A stretch of 64,000 bases of DNA, from assembly GCF_000192435.1 (NCBI RefSeq), contig NZ_AEUD01000006.1, positions 62,001 to 126,000 of the forward strand. The letters run 5' to 3'. The stretch comes from Gordonia neofelifaecis NRRL B-59395 (lineage in GTDB: Bacteria; Actinomycetota; Actinomycetes; Mycobacteriales; Mycobacteriaceae). The notes under the pieces are model-generated. The model was not told the DNA's origin. It searched no databases and was given only the letters and a program-made list of their open reading frames with translations. Both the position numbers and the translations under genes were made by a program. Numbering within the stretch: the first letter of the stretch is position 1; every line of letters starts with the position of its first letter. Of this stretch, positions 52,860 to 62,167 are shown in pieces.

Positions 52860-54314
52860 ATGACCGAGCCCATCGAGACCACTCAGCTCTACATCGGCGG
52901 AAAGTGGGTCGCACCCCACTCGTCGAAGGTGCTCGAGGTGTTCTCCCCCGCCACCGGCGAGAAGGTGGGCTCGGTCCCGCTGGCCGACGACGTGGACGTC
53001 GACAACGCGGTGCGCGCCGCGCGCGAGTCGTTCGACTCCGGAGTCTGGCGCAACACCCCGCCGGCCCAGCGAGCTGCGGTGATCCGTCGCGCGGCCGAGC
53101 TCATCAACGAACGCGGCGCCGAGATCGGGGCGTTGGTGTCGGCCGAGATGGGCGCCACCCCCGGCGACGTCGCAACCCTCCAGCAACTGGCCGGAACCGG
53201 CGTCCTGAACGGCTACGCCGACGCCGCCGACGCGTATGAGTGGGAAGAGAAGCGTACCGGTCTGTTCGGTGAGTCACTCGTGGTCCGCGAGCCGGTCGGA
53301 GTGGTCGGTGCGATCATCGCCTGGAACGTCCCCCTGTTCCTTTTCTGCAACAAGTTCGGCCCGGCACTCGCCGCCGGTTGCTCGATCGTCCTCAAGCCCG
53401 CACCGGAGACTCCGCTCAACGCGAACCTGCTCGCCGAGATCTTCACCGACGCGGGCGTTCCCGAGGGCGTCATCTCCATCGTCCCCGGCGGCGTCGAGAC
53501 CGGCCAGGCGCTCGTCGAGCACCCCGGCGTCGACAAGATCACCTTCACCGGCTCCACCGCGGCCGGTCGTGCCATCGCCGCGCGCTGCGGCGATCAGCTC
53601 AAGCGCTGCTCGCTGGAACTCGGCGGCAAGTCTGCGGCGATCGTGCTCGACGACGCCGACATCGCCGCCAGCGCTCCGATGCTGGTGTTCTCCGGCATCC
53701 TCAACTCCGGCCAGGCCTGCGTCGCCCAGACCCGGGTCCTGGTCCCGCGCAGCAAGCACGACGAGGTCGTCGATGCGATGGTCGCCGTCGCCTCCACCTT
53801 CACCCCCGGCCTGCCCGACGATCCGGAGACCAAGGTCGGTCCGATCATCAACGACCGACAGCACGAGAAGGTCACCGGCTACATCGCCAAGGGCAAGGCC
53901 GAAGGTGCGACCGCCGTCCTCGAGGTGCCCGCACCCGAGATCGGCACCGGCAACTTCGTCGGACCGACCATCTTCACCGGCGTCACCAACGACATGACGA
54001 TCGCCCGCGAAGAGATCTTCGGCCCGGTCATCAGCGTGATCGCCTACGACGACCTCGACGAGGCCATCGCCATCGCCAACGACTCCGACTACGGCCTCGC
54101 CGGCTCCGTGTGGACCGCGGACGTCGACAAGGGCGTCGAGGTCGCCAAGCAGATCCGCACCGGAACCATGGGCATCAACTGGTACGCCATCGACCCGTCG
54201 TCGCCGTTCGGCGGCTACAAGAAGTCGGGCATCGGCCGCGAGAACGGCCGTGAGGGCCTCGAGAGCTATCTCGAGCACAAGGCCATCCTGATGCCGATGG
54301 GTTACACCTCGTAA
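52860..54314 (+). CDS. NAD(P)-dependent aldehyde dehydrogenase, KstR-linked
   Basis: 484 residues. Oxyanion Asn155 (WNVP), cofactor Lys179, general base Glu253 (LELGGKS) and nucleophile Cys287 (SGQACVAQ) are all present, and FGGYKKSGIGRE closes the protein. The KstR-type box in its promoter points to steroid side-chain or ring catabolism; the exact aldehyde is unknown. AGGAG lies 5 nt before ATG 52860. It converges on the mce operon with two terminators between. Confidence 0.93.
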   Translation: MTEPIETTQLYIGGKWVAPHSSKVLEVFSPATGEKVGSVPLADDVDVDNAVRAARESFDSGVWRNTPPAQRAAVIRRAAELINERGAEIGALVSAEMGATPGDVATLQQLAGTGVLNGYADAADAYEWEEKRTGLFGESLVVREPVGVVGAIIAWNVPLFLFCNKFGPALAAGCSIVLKPAPETPLNANLLAEIFTDAGVPEGVISIVPGGVETGQALVEHPGVDKITFTGSTAAGRAIAARCGDQLKRCSLELGGKSAAIVLDDADIAASAPMLVFSGILNSGQACVAQTRVLVPRSKHDEVVDAMVAVASTFTPGLPDDPETKVGPIINDRQHEKVTGYIAKGKAEGATAVLEVPAPEIGTGNFVGPTIFTGVTNDMTIAREEIFGPVISVIAYDDLDEAIAIANDSDYGLAGSVWTADVDKGVEVAKQIRTGTMGINWYAIDPSSPFGGYKKSGIGRENGREGLESYLEHKAILMPMGYTS

Positions 54315-54330
54315 ACCCCTCCCATGAGCC

Positions 54331-54370
54331 GGCGCCCGCCTCCGAATCACCCCGGAGGCGGGCGCCTTTT
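54331..54370 (+). terminator. Intrinsic terminator of the aldehyde dehydrogenase gene
   Basis: 14-bp perfect stem (54331-54344 with 54353-54366), followed by TTTT. Confidence 0.9.
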
Positions 54371-54413
54371 CCTCCGTGGCCGCTCCTGACCACGACAAAC
54401 GCTCCCCCGACTC

Positions 54414-54445
54414 GCATCCGCGGCAGTCGGGACTGCCGCGGATGC
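54414..54445 (-). terminator. Hairpin at the end of the mce operon
   Basis: 14-bp perfect stem (54414-54427 with 54432-54445), loop CGGG. No U-run; it lies 37 nt past the last mce-associated gene. Confidence 0.65.
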
Positions 54446-54482
54446 AGGTCGAGGGAGCGGATGCTTCCGGTCTATCGAAGAA

Positions 54483-55088
54483 CTAACCTGCCGGAGTCGA
54501 CTCCGGCGCCTGGGACGGGGCGGGTGCACCGGGGATCGGCACCGCGTTCGACGGCGGCGTGCCGTCGCCCGACTGCATGTGCTGAGCGAGGTTGTCGTCG
54601 TCGAGGATGTCGATCTGGTTGATCTTCCAGTCGTCGCCCTGCTTCTCCATGCCGAAGATCAGTCGGCTCTTGTCGACCTGCACCTCCGACACGTCGTTCC
54701 GCGTCGACGACTGGTTGATGAAGAGCAGCACCTTGGCGGTGGTGCGGGTGTTCTCCATGACGCCCGCACCCTGCACCGTCACGGCCGTCGAGACGCCCTG
54801 CTGCTTGACGCCCTCGGCCACCTTCTGCTCGACGATGTGCGACTGGTAGTCCTTCTGCGCACCGCCGGTGAGACGACCCATCGTCGTGTTGATGTGCTGG
54901 TCGACGTTCTTCGGATTCCACGAGAACATGTCGACAACGTAGGTCTGGGCGGCGGACTGCGCCGAGTCCCTGGCCCGTTCTTCGGCTGCCGCATTCGCAT
55001 AGATGACGCCGAGGGCGATCGTCGCACCGACGACGAACACCACGACCAACGCCAGCACCGGCAGCAGCCATCGCTGCACTCGACTCAT
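54483..55088 (-). CDS. Mce-associated membrane protein
   Basis: 201 residues from ATG 55088: one membrane helix (about 8-31) and an extracytoplasmic domain of the Mas/VirB8-like type (QSAAQTYVVDMFSW, then VDKSRLIFGMEKQGDDWKI), then a Pro/Ala/Ser-rich tail. Such proteins are thought to stabilise Mce transport complexes. The start overlaps the upstream stop (TGATG). Last gene of the operon. Confidence 0.87.
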   Translation of the reverse strand: MSRVQRWLLPVLALVVVFVVGATIALGVIYANAAAEERARDSAQSAAQTYVVDMFSWNPKNVDQHINTTMGRLTGGAQKDYQSHIVEQKVAEGVKQQGVSTAVTVQGAGVMENTRTTAKVLLFINQSSTRNDVSEVQVDKSRLIFGMEKQGDDWKINQIDILDDDNLAQHMQSGDGTPPSNAVPIPGAPAPSQAPESTPAG

Positions 55089-55963
55089 CACGCCACCCAA
55101 TCGAAGTACGTCATCTTCAACTCACCGTTGATCCGCGTCATGTCCACCCGCGCGCGGAAGGTCGTCGACTCGACGTTCTTCTTGTCGTTCTTCGGATGGC
55201 CTTCCCACGCGTAGACGACCAGCACCGAGCCCTCGTCCTCGTCGGCCTTCGAGACCGCGTCGGCGACGATCGTGGTCTTGGTGACCATGTCGCCCTTGCG
55301 GACCATGTCGGCGACCTGCTTCATGTTCTCCTGGAACATCTGCTTGGCACGACCGCTGGTCTTTTCCATCGCGTTCTTGTACATCTGATCGGCGTTGTCG
55401 GGATCCAGCGTGCTCATCGACACGACCATCTGTTGAGCGAACGTCGAGTATTCGGCCCGCCACTCCCGCTGCTGTTCGATCTTGTAGTACTGGTAGCCGA
55501 ACACCGCAGACAGCACGACGCCGACGACGACCACGAGTGCGGTCAGCGCCACCGCGATGATCGTCAGCCGCGAGCCGGACCGAACGTCGTCGCGCGCGGA
55601 CTTGCGCACCACCGACTTGTTGCGACGACGCTCGCGATACGCGGCGTTCCGTGCCACCTCGTCCGCGTCGGGCTCCACCTCGGTGGGCTCCACCTCGGTG
55701 GGCTCCACCTCGGTGGGTGCCGACTCCGCCTCAGGCTGCTCGGCCTCAGCAGGCTCAGCGTCCTCGTCCGGGACCTCGGCCGTCTCCGGCTCGGCGGCCG
55801 GCTGCGGGGCCTTCTTCCGGCGTCCGCTCAGCGGGCTCGATCGGCGGACCACCGCCTCGGGCCGGCCGGCCTCGGGGCGGTCGGACTCCGGCCGGCCGTC
55901 GTCGGGCTTGCTGTCTTCGGGGGAGTTCAGGACTCCACCGTCTTCGTGATCAGGTCGTACCAT
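55088..55963 (-). CDS. Mce-associated membrane protein with long acidic N-terminus
   Basis: 291 residues. A cytosolic, disordered Pro/Glu-rich region (1-120) includes three exact TEVEP repeats encoded by a 15-nt tandem repeat near 55674-55718. A membrane helix follows (about 133-155), then a VirB8-like domain (AEYSTFAQQMVVSMSTLD). ATG 55963 overlaps mceF by 37 nt; a CTG at 55930 that overlaps the mceF stop is a less likely start. Confidence 0.85.
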   Translation of the reverse strand: MVRPDHEDGGVLNSPEDSKPDDGRPESDRPEAGRPEAVVRRSSPLSGRRKKAPQPAAEPETAEVPDEDAEPAEAEQPEAESAPTEVEPTEVEPTEVEPDADEVARNAAYRERRRNKSVVRKSARDDVRSGSRLTIIAVALTALVVVVGVVLSAVFGYQYYKIEQQREWRAEYSTFAQQMVVSMSTLDPDNADQMYKNAMEKTSGRAKQMFQENMKQVADMVRKGDMVTKTTIVADAVSKADEDEGSVLVVYAWEGHPKNDKKNVESTTFRARVDMTRINGELKMTYFDWVA

Positions 55964-57351
55964 TGCTTCTTCTGGCCCTGTGTCTTCTGACTCGCGTCAG
56001 TCACGTAGGTCTTTCCGTCGGGTCCGATGAACTGCCCCGTCTCGGGGTCGTAGGTGGTCGCGTAGACGGCGGGCGACGAATCGTAATCCGTCGGGGTGCC
56101 GGGGACCACCCGTCCCGCGGGCTGCTTCGGCAGATTCGTGCCGGGCAGACCGTTCGGGAAGGCGACGTTGTCCTTGTCGGACGGGACGAAGCCGGTCTTG
56201 CATTCCGCAGGGGTGGGAGCGCGGCGGCCAGGGTACTCGACGCACGGGAAGTTGCGTGCGCCGCGAACCGAGGACTGCGCATCCTGCGGGAGTCGGCAGA
56301 GCAGACCCGAAGGCAGGTCCCGCGCATCCTGTGCTGACGGGAAGCGCCACTGGTCGCTCGGCATGAACCCGACAGTACAGGTCGGCGGGTCCTGGAAGCC
56401 GAGCGTGAAGTTCACGTTGGGACCGTGCCGGTTGGAGCCGGAGTTGATCGCGGTGATCAGCGCCGACAACACACGCGGGTACAGCACGATGGTCTGCTGC
56501 AGATTCGGCAGATACACCGCCTGAGTCCGCGCCGCCACCGAGAGGTTCGAGATGGCGAGCGGGAACGACTCGTTCATGTCCTCGAACAGCTTCTGCGCCT
56601 GCGAGGCCACGCCCGGCCCCTTCGCCAGCACGTCGGTGATGTCCGGGCGGCTGGCCCGAAGCTGATCGGTCACCGTCGTCAGGTCCTTGGTCCACGACCG
56701 GATCTGGTCGGCGGTCCGGTTCTGGGTCGCCAGGATCGGACCGGCCTGATCGACCAGGGCGATGGTGGTGTCGACGTTCTTGTTCAGCTCACCGACGAAC
56801 AGCACCATCGAGTCCATCAGCCGCTGCAGTTCCTCGCCGGTCCCGTTGAAGGCGGTGAACGCCTCGTCCATCACCGACCGCAGCTTGGTGTCGCTCACCT
56901 GGTTCAGCAGTGCGTCCGCCTGATCGAGCATCGACGAGATCTCGACGGGGACGTCGTCGGTCTGCACCGTCGCGCCGTCGCCGATGTTGTCGCTCGAAGG
57001 GTCCTTGGGCGGGGTGAACTCGACGAACTGCTCGCCGACGGCCGAGACGCTGCGCACCGACGCGGCGGAGTTCGCCGGGATGTCCGTGCCCGAGTCGATC
57101 GTCAGGCTCGCGGAGACGCCCGTCGGGGTCAGCTGCACCCCGGTCACCTTGCCGACGTCCACGCCGCGATAGCTGACGTTGGCGTTCTCGTACAGGCCGC
57201 CGGTCACCGGCATCTCGAGCGTCACGTTGTAGGTGCCGATCCCGAACATCTGCGGCAGCCGGATGTAGAACACCGCCATCGCGACCATAGAGATGACCGT
57301 GACGATGCTGAAGATGATCAGCTGCACACGAACGAAATGCGTGATCTTCAT
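55927..57351 (-). CDS. mceF: MceF-family protein
   Basis: 474 residues: an N-terminal membrane helix (about 9-31), the MCE/MlaD domain (about 38-115, with YRGVDVGKVTGVQLTP), a long helical needle-forming region (about 135-290) and a C-terminal disordered, Pro-rich tail with several cysteines. It is a sixth subunit of the heterohexameric lipid channel. The start overlaps the mceE stop (TGATG). Confidence 0.92.
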   Translation of the reverse strand: MKITHFVRVQLIIFSIVTVISMVAMAVFYIRLPQMFGIGTYNVTLEMPVTGGLYENANVSYRGVDVGKVTGVQLTPTGVSASLTIDSGTDIPANSAASVRSVSAVGEQFVEFTPPKDPSSDNIGDGATVQTDDVPVEISSMLDQADALLNQVSDTKLRSVMDEAFTAFNGTGEELQRLMDSMVLFVGELNKNVDTTIALVDQAGPILATQNRTADQIRSWTKDLTTVTDQLRASRPDITDVLAKGPGVASQAQKLFEDMNESFPLAISNLSVAARTQAVYLPNLQQTIVLYPRVLSALITAINSGSNRHGPNVNFTLGFQDPPTCTVGFMPSDQWRFPSAQDARDLPSGLLCRLPQDAQSSVRGARNFPCVEYPGRRAPTPAECKTGFVPSDKDNVAFPNGLPGTNLPKQPAGRVVPGTPTDYDSSPAVYATTYDPETGQFIGPDGKTYVTDASQKTQGQKKQWYDLITKTVES

Positions 57352-58607
57352 CAGTTCCCGCCCTGAATCTTCGGAAGCAGATCGAGCGGCGACGGATTCG
57401 CCGGGTTCGACTGCTTACGCTCTGTCGGGCCCTTCTTCAGCGGTGCCGAGAACGGGTCTGCACCCTTCTTGGAACCGCCGGCGGGCTTGCCGACGATGGT
57501 CTCCGGTCCTGTCGCGGTGACCGACGCCAGCATGGTCTTGCCGAGCCGGTTCCACGTCAGGTCGAGCACCAGGTCGGAGTTGACGTAGTCGCCCTTGACG
57601 ATGGTCGGGATCTGTTCCTCGACGAACGGGAAGGTCAGCAGGATACGCAGCGAGTTGGTCAGCGCCGGACCCGTCATCGACAGCTGGTCGAGCAGCTCAC
57701 GCATGTTCGGGACGATCGTCTTGATGTCGTCGCTGTTCGCCTTCAGCACGTCGTTGGCGGTCTTCGACAGCTTGCCGACACCGTCCATCGCGCTGGTCAG
57801 ATTCTTTCGCTGATCGACGAGCAACTGCAGGATCTTCGGACCGCTCTCCAGCGCGCGCTGCACGGTCGGCGTCTGCCGATTGATCGTCGCCGACAGCCGG
57901 TCGAGGCCCTCCATCGCGCTGATGATGTTCTCGGTCTGCGAGTTCAGGTCCGACACCAGGACGTTCAACCGCGGGATGAGGCTCTTGAGGGTGCCCTCGT
58001 TGCCGCCGACGATCTGATCCAGTTCGTGGACCACGTCGCCCATCTGCGACAGCCCGCCACCGTTGAGCACCACCGACAGCGAACTCAGCACCTGCTCGGT
58101 GGTCGGGTACATGCACGGATCGACGGTCTGCGCCGAGGTGATGTCCGGAACCTTCTTGGCGTCGGTCTGCGCGAGATTCTGCTGTTCCGGGCAGTTCGGC
58201 AGGGCCAGCGATCCGCCGGGGGCCAGGTACTGACCGGTCGGGTGCTCGGGCGGCACGATCGCGATGTGCGACGAGCCCAGGACACTCGTCATACCGATCA
58301 TCGCATGTGAGCCGACCGGCACCTTCACGTCGCCGTTCAGCCGGAGCGTCACCTTCGCGCTCCAGTCGTCGATGGTGATGTCACCGACGCTGCCGACGGT
58401 CGCGTCGTGCATCATGACCGGCGCGTTCCGGACCAGGCCGGCGGCAGACGGGATCATCGCGGTGATCCGGTAGGCGTCCGAGCTCGTTCCGGCCGCGCCG
58501 ACGGCGGAGACCGTCGAGATGGTGTTGGAGCTACAGCCCGCGGTGACCGGCACGGCGATCAGGCACGCGGCCGCGAACACGGCCACCGTCTTCTTCGACG
58601 CCATCAC
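57351..58607 (-). CDS. mceE: MceE-family lipoprotein (LprN-like)
   Basis: 418 residues. Lipobox TAGC (Cys25), the lipoprotein member typical of position E in mce operons. The MCE domain (about 45-120) is followed by a long helical region with many Leu/Asn heptads and a Lys/Pro-rich tail. GTG 58607 overlaps the mceD stop and has GGAGG six nt upstream; ATG 58604 is nearly as good. Confidence 0.92.
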   Translation of the reverse strand: MMASKKTVAVFAAACLIAVPVTAGCSSNTISTVSAVGAAGTSSDAYRITAMIPSAAGLVRNAPVMMHDATVGSVGDITIDDWSAKVTLRLNGDVKVPVGSHAMIGMTSVLGSSHIAIVPPEHPTGQYLAPGGSLALPNCPEQQNLAQTDAKKVPDITSAQTVDPCMYPTTEQVLSSLSVVLNGGGLSQMGDVVHELDQIVGGNEGTLKSLIPRLNVLVSDLNSQTENIISAMEGLDRLSATINRQTPTVQRALESGPKILQLLVDQRKNLTSAMDGVGKLSKTANDVLKANSDDIKTIVPNMRELLDQLSMTGPALTNSLRILLTFPFVEEQIPTIVKGDYVNSDLVLDLTWNRLGKTMLASVTATGPETIVGKPAGGSKKGADPFSAPLKKGPTERKQSNPANPSPLDLLPKIQGGN

Positions 58608-59860
58608 CCCTCACCTCCGAACGGCACCAGCAGCTTGCCCAACCCGTCCGGCGCCGCCTTGCGGCTGGCCGAGTCACGCTCCACCACGCCCTCCCGGGCA
58701 CGCTGCTTCACGTCGTTGTTCTGGTAGGTGATCTGATCCGGCGTCGCGGTCCGGCCGATCACCGGATTCGCCAGGAACGGCGGATAGTTCACCACGATGT
58801 CCTTCATCACCGGCGCCAACAGGTCGACGCACTTCTCGATGTCCTTCTCGGTGTCGCCCGGCCGCGCGGTGGCCTCCATGGAACCGCACAGCAGCGAGAT
58901 CAGGTTGTTGCCCATGCCGAGACCGAACACGCCGTCCAGCGAACCGGTCAGCGGGTTGTAGATGTTGAAGAAGTTCGCCAGCTGGTTCGGCGCCGAGTGC
59001 AGCAGGCCGCGGAGCTGCTCGTCCTTCTTCTTGAGCGTGCCGGTCAACTGCGCCAGCTTGCCCATCGTCGACGTCACCACACCGCTGTTGGTGCCGAGGA
59101 AGCCTTCGAGCTCGCTGACCGCCTCATTGAGGTTGGTCATCGCGTCGCCGAGGTCGTCGCTGCTTCCCGCCAGCACATCGCTGACGCTGGCCATCCGGCC
59201 GTTGAACTGAACGAGCTGCTCGTGACTCGTCGACAGCGCCTCGGTCAGCTTCTGCAGGCTCTTGATGGTGCCGAAGACGTCGTCCCGATTGTCCGAGAGC
59301 GTGCCCATCACCGTCGACATCTGCTTGATCGAGTCGGCGATCGCCTTGCCGTTGCCGGAGAGGTTCTGGTCCATCACGTCGATGGCGTCCGCCGCGGTGC
59401 CCGGCTCGGCGCCCTTCGGTCCGACCGCCTTGGTCAGCTCGTCGAGCTGCTTCTTCACGTCGTCCCATTCCATCGGAACGGCGGTCCGCTCCATCGGAAT
59501 CGAATCGCCGTCCTGCAGCTGATCGCCCTTGCTGTACACGGGCGTCAGCTGGATGAACCGTCCGGAGACCAGCGACTGCGCGACGATCACCGCGCGTGCG
59601 TCGGACGGGATCGGCGTGTTCTTGTCGATGCGCATCGTGATCTTGACGTCGCCGCGGCGGGTCTCGATGTCCGAGACCTTGCCGATGTTGACGCCGATCA
59701 CACGGACCGGGTCGCCGCTGTACAAGCCGCTGGCCGACGGGAAGTAGGCCGTGATGGTCCGGGTGGTGGCCTTCTGCACCCCGAAGAACACTCCGACGGC
59801 GAGCAGTGCGATCACGACCACTCCGGCGATGATCGCCCATACGCGTTTCGAGATACCCAC
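58604..59860 (-). CDS. mceD: MceD-family protein
   Basis: 418 residues: membrane helix at about 7-30, MCE domain (TAYFPSASGLYSGDPVRVIG onward, 38-115), then long helices ending near 290 and a C-terminal region with CGSMEATARPGD and ITYQNNDVKQ, motifs found at position D. One base separates it from mceC. Confidence 0.92.
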   Translation of the reverse strand: MGISKRVWAIIAGVVVIALLAVGVFFGVQKATTRTITAYFPSASGLYSGDPVRVIGVNIGKVSDIETRRGDVKITMRIDKNTPIPSDARAVIVAQSLVSGRFIQLTPVYSKGDQLQDGDSIPMERTAVPMEWDDVKKQLDELTKAVGPKGAEPGTAADAIDVMDQNLSGNGKAIADSIKQMSTVMGTLSDNRDDVFGTIKSLQKLTEALSTSHEQLVQFNGRMASVSDVLAGSSDDLGDAMTNLNEAVSELEGFLGTNSGVVTSTMGKLAQLTGTLKKKDEQLRGLLHSAPNQLANFFNIYNPLTGSLDGVFGLGMGNNLISLLCGSMEATARPGDTEKDIEKCVDLLAPVMKDIVVNYPPFLANPVIGRTATPDQITYQNNDVKQRAREGVVERDSASRKAAPDGLGKLLVPFGGEG

Positions 59861-59861
59861 G

Positions 59862-61115
59862 TCAGCCCCCCGTTCCGTGTCGCTGGCTCGGATTCAGCTG
59901 CTCATTGTTCTGCGGTTGCTGCGGAATCACCGTCGGGTACTGACGCTTCGGCGACGGGCGACCCACGTCGGGTGCCCCCGCATCTGGTCCCTGCTGCCAG
60001 TTCTTCGGGAAGATCGGGTTACCCGAGTACTCGTAGAAGTACTTCGCCGCTTCCGGGTACTTCCGCTCGAGGACCTTCATGAAGGTGCCCATGTAGGCGC
60101 CGAAAGTCGGCAGACCGACGAGCGAGGAGAAGTACGGACCCGAGCTGACCGCCTCGCCGAGGATGTTGGCATAGGGACCGAGATTGTCGATCGCCTTGCC
60201 GAAGTTGTCCTCGTTGTCGTTCAGGATGTCGAGCACCCGGTTGAACTTGTCCAACACCGGCTTGAGCTGCTCGTTGTTGTCCTCGATGAAACCGGTGATC
60301 TCCGCGGTGACGTCCTTGGTCCCCTTGATCACCTGACGCAGCGCCTCGCGACGGATGTTCAGCTCGCCGAGCAGCGCGTTCGCATCCACCAGCATGTCGC
60401 GGATCTGGTTGCTCCGCTGACCGACGACCTCGGTGACGCCTCGGGCCCGCCGCAGCAGTTCGCTCAGCGCGTTGTCGCGGTCGGCGATGGCCTTCGACAG
60501 CCGGCTCACGCCCTCGACGGCGCCGCTCACGTTGGCCGGCGTCTTCGAGAAGGTCTCGGTGAGCGTCTCCAACGCCTTGTTCAGCTGGTCGGTGTCCGTG
60601 GTCGCGAGCGTCGTGGTCGCATCCTCGAGTGCGTCCGACAGCGAGTACGGCGAGACCGTCGCGTCCACCGGAATCGATTCGCCCGGCTTGATCCGACCGG
60701 TGCCGATCGGTGTGATGGTGAGGTTCCGACGGCCGAGCACGGTCTCGGTCTTGATCGCGGCCCGCGTGCGGTCGCCCATCACGACGGTGTCGTTCAGCCG
60801 GAAGTCGACCCTGGCCTTCAGCCCCTCGTCCGTGTCCTCCAGCGAGATGCCCTCGACGGTGCCGACGTTGACGCCTGCGACGAGCACGACATCGCCGGTG
60901 ACCAGACCGCCCGCGTCGTCGAAGTAGACGCCGTACGTGCTGATCTGGGACAGGTACGGCAGGCGATCCATCTGCATCGCCATGATCACGACCATCGCCG
61001 TGATCAGCACGCCGATGATGCCGACCTGGTACTTGGGGCGGCCCGCGCGAGCGAACGGCTTCGGCTCAGGCTCCGCTTCCGGAGTCTCGGGCTCCGGGTT
61101 CACGCTCTCACTCAA
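59862..61115 (-). CDS. mceC: MceC-family protein
   Basis: 417 residues: a short acidic, Pro-rich N-terminus, a membrane helix (about 30-50), the MCE domain (ISTYGVYFDDAGGLVTGDVV onward), a helical needle region with NQIRDMLVDANALLGELN, and a disordered Gln/Pro tail. TTG 61115 is preferred to GTG 61124: it overlaps the mceB stop as TTGA and has GGGAGG eight nt upstream, whereas at GTG the same sequence is too close. Confidence 0.9.
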   Translation of the reverse strand: MSESVNPEPETPEAEPEPKPFARAGRPKYQVGIIGVLITAMVVIMAMQMDRLPYLSQISTYGVYFDDAGGLVTGDVVLVAGVNVGTVEGISLEDTDEGLKARVDFRLNDTVVMGDRTRAAIKTETVLGRRNLTITPIGTGRIKPGESIPVDATVSPYSLSDALEDATTTLATTDTDQLNKALETLTETFSKTPANVSGAVEGVSRLSKAIADRDNALSELLRRARGVTEVVGQRSNQIRDMLVDANALLGELNIRREALRQVIKGTKDVTAEITGFIEDNNEQLKPVLDKFNRVLDILNDNEDNFGKAIDNLGPYANILGEAVSSGPYFSSLVGLPTFGAYMGTFMKVLERKYPEAAKYFYEYSGNPIFPKNWQQGPDAGAPDVGRPSPKRQYPTVIPQQPQNNEQLNPSQRHGTGG

Positions 61116-62167
61116 CTCGCACACCTCCCGCCGGCCTTGGTCGTGTCACCCATCGCATCGATGGCTGTGAAGTAGTACTGGGTGTTGCCCGGTCCCGGCA
61201 GCAACAGCCGGATGCGGCAGAAGTAGATCTGCAGCCAGGCGCCGTAGCTGCCGAGGTTCGACAGCATCTTGAAGTCGCCGGGCAGCCGACCGAGCAGGTT
61301 GCGCACGAAGGGCTCCGCCTTCAGCGCCTGTTCGCTGGTCTTGCCGAGGGCCGAGATCGTCTCCTTGATGTCCGGACGGGTGGCACTCATCAGGCTGGCG
61401 AGGCCGGTGGTCGCCTGCCCTGCCTGGGTGATCGCCTCACCGTAGATCTCGCGATCGTCGGCCAGTCCGGAGATCAGCTTCTGCATCCGGTCGACGCTCT
61501 GGTCGAGACCCTTGTGGTCCGCCTCGAGGGTGCCGAGCGTCTTGTTCAGGTTGTCGATGACGCTGCCGATCAGCTGGTCGCGATCGGCGATCGTGTTGGT
61601 GAACTCCGAGGTGCTGGCGAGCAGCTTGTTGAGCCCGGCACCCTGTCCCTGGAAGATCGCGATCAGCGACGACGTCAACTGGTTGACCTCGTTCGGGTCG
61701 AGCGTCCGGAACAGCGGCTTGAAACCGCCGAGCAGGTTGTCGAGGTCCAGGGCCGGCTCGGTCTGCTTGAGCGGGATCTGATCGCCGGACGACAATGTCT
61801 GGTTCAGGTCGCCCGTGCCGGGCTGCAGTTCCAGGTACCGGTCGCCGGTCAGGTTCTGGTAGCGGATGAGCGCCTGCACCGACTTCGGGAGCCGGTAGTC
61901 GTCGTTGACGGTGAACGTCACCTTCGCGATGTTGTCCTGGTTCAGCTCCACCGAGCTGACCGCGCCGACGTCGACGCCGGCGATCTTCACGACGCTGCCC
62001 GACTTCATCGCCGACGCGCTGGTGAAGAGCGCTGAGTACTTGTCGCTGCTGCCGCCCTGGTAGCGGCTGAACACCAGTACCAGGCCGACGAGGACCAGAA
62101 TCATGGCGAGGGCGAAGGCCCCGAGTTTGATGACCGTCGCACGGAATGCGCGTGCGCGACTATCCAC
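61112..62167 (-). CDS. mceB: MceB-family protein
   Basis: 351 residues: membrane helix (about 13-33), MCE domain with VKIAGVDVGAVSSVELN, helical region, and the position-B ending with CRIRLLLPGPG and GGRC. ATG 62167 overlaps mceA by 8 nt. Confidence 0.92.
   Translation of the reverse strand: MDSRARAFRATVIKLGAFALAMILVLVGLVLVFSRYQGGSSDKYSALFTSASAMKSGSVVKIAGVDVGAVSSVELNQDNIAKVTFTVNDDYRLPKSVQALIRYQNLTGDRYLELQPGTGDLNQTLSSGDQIPLKQTEPALDLDNLLGGFKPLFRTLDPNEVNQLTSSLIAIFQGQGAGLNKLLASTSEFTNTIADRDQLIGSVIDNLNKTLGTLEADHKGLDQSVDRMQKLISGLADDREIYGEAITQAGQATTGLASLMSATRPDIKETISALGKTSEQALKAEPFVRNLLGRLPGDFKMLSNLGSYGAWLQIYFCRIRLLLPGPGNTQYYFTAIDAMGDTTKAGGRCAS

Noticed and set aside
55674..55718. 15-nt tandem repeat as a regulatory or CRISPR-like array
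   Set aside because: It is in frame and encodes TEVEP three times in a disordered protein region; no spacers.
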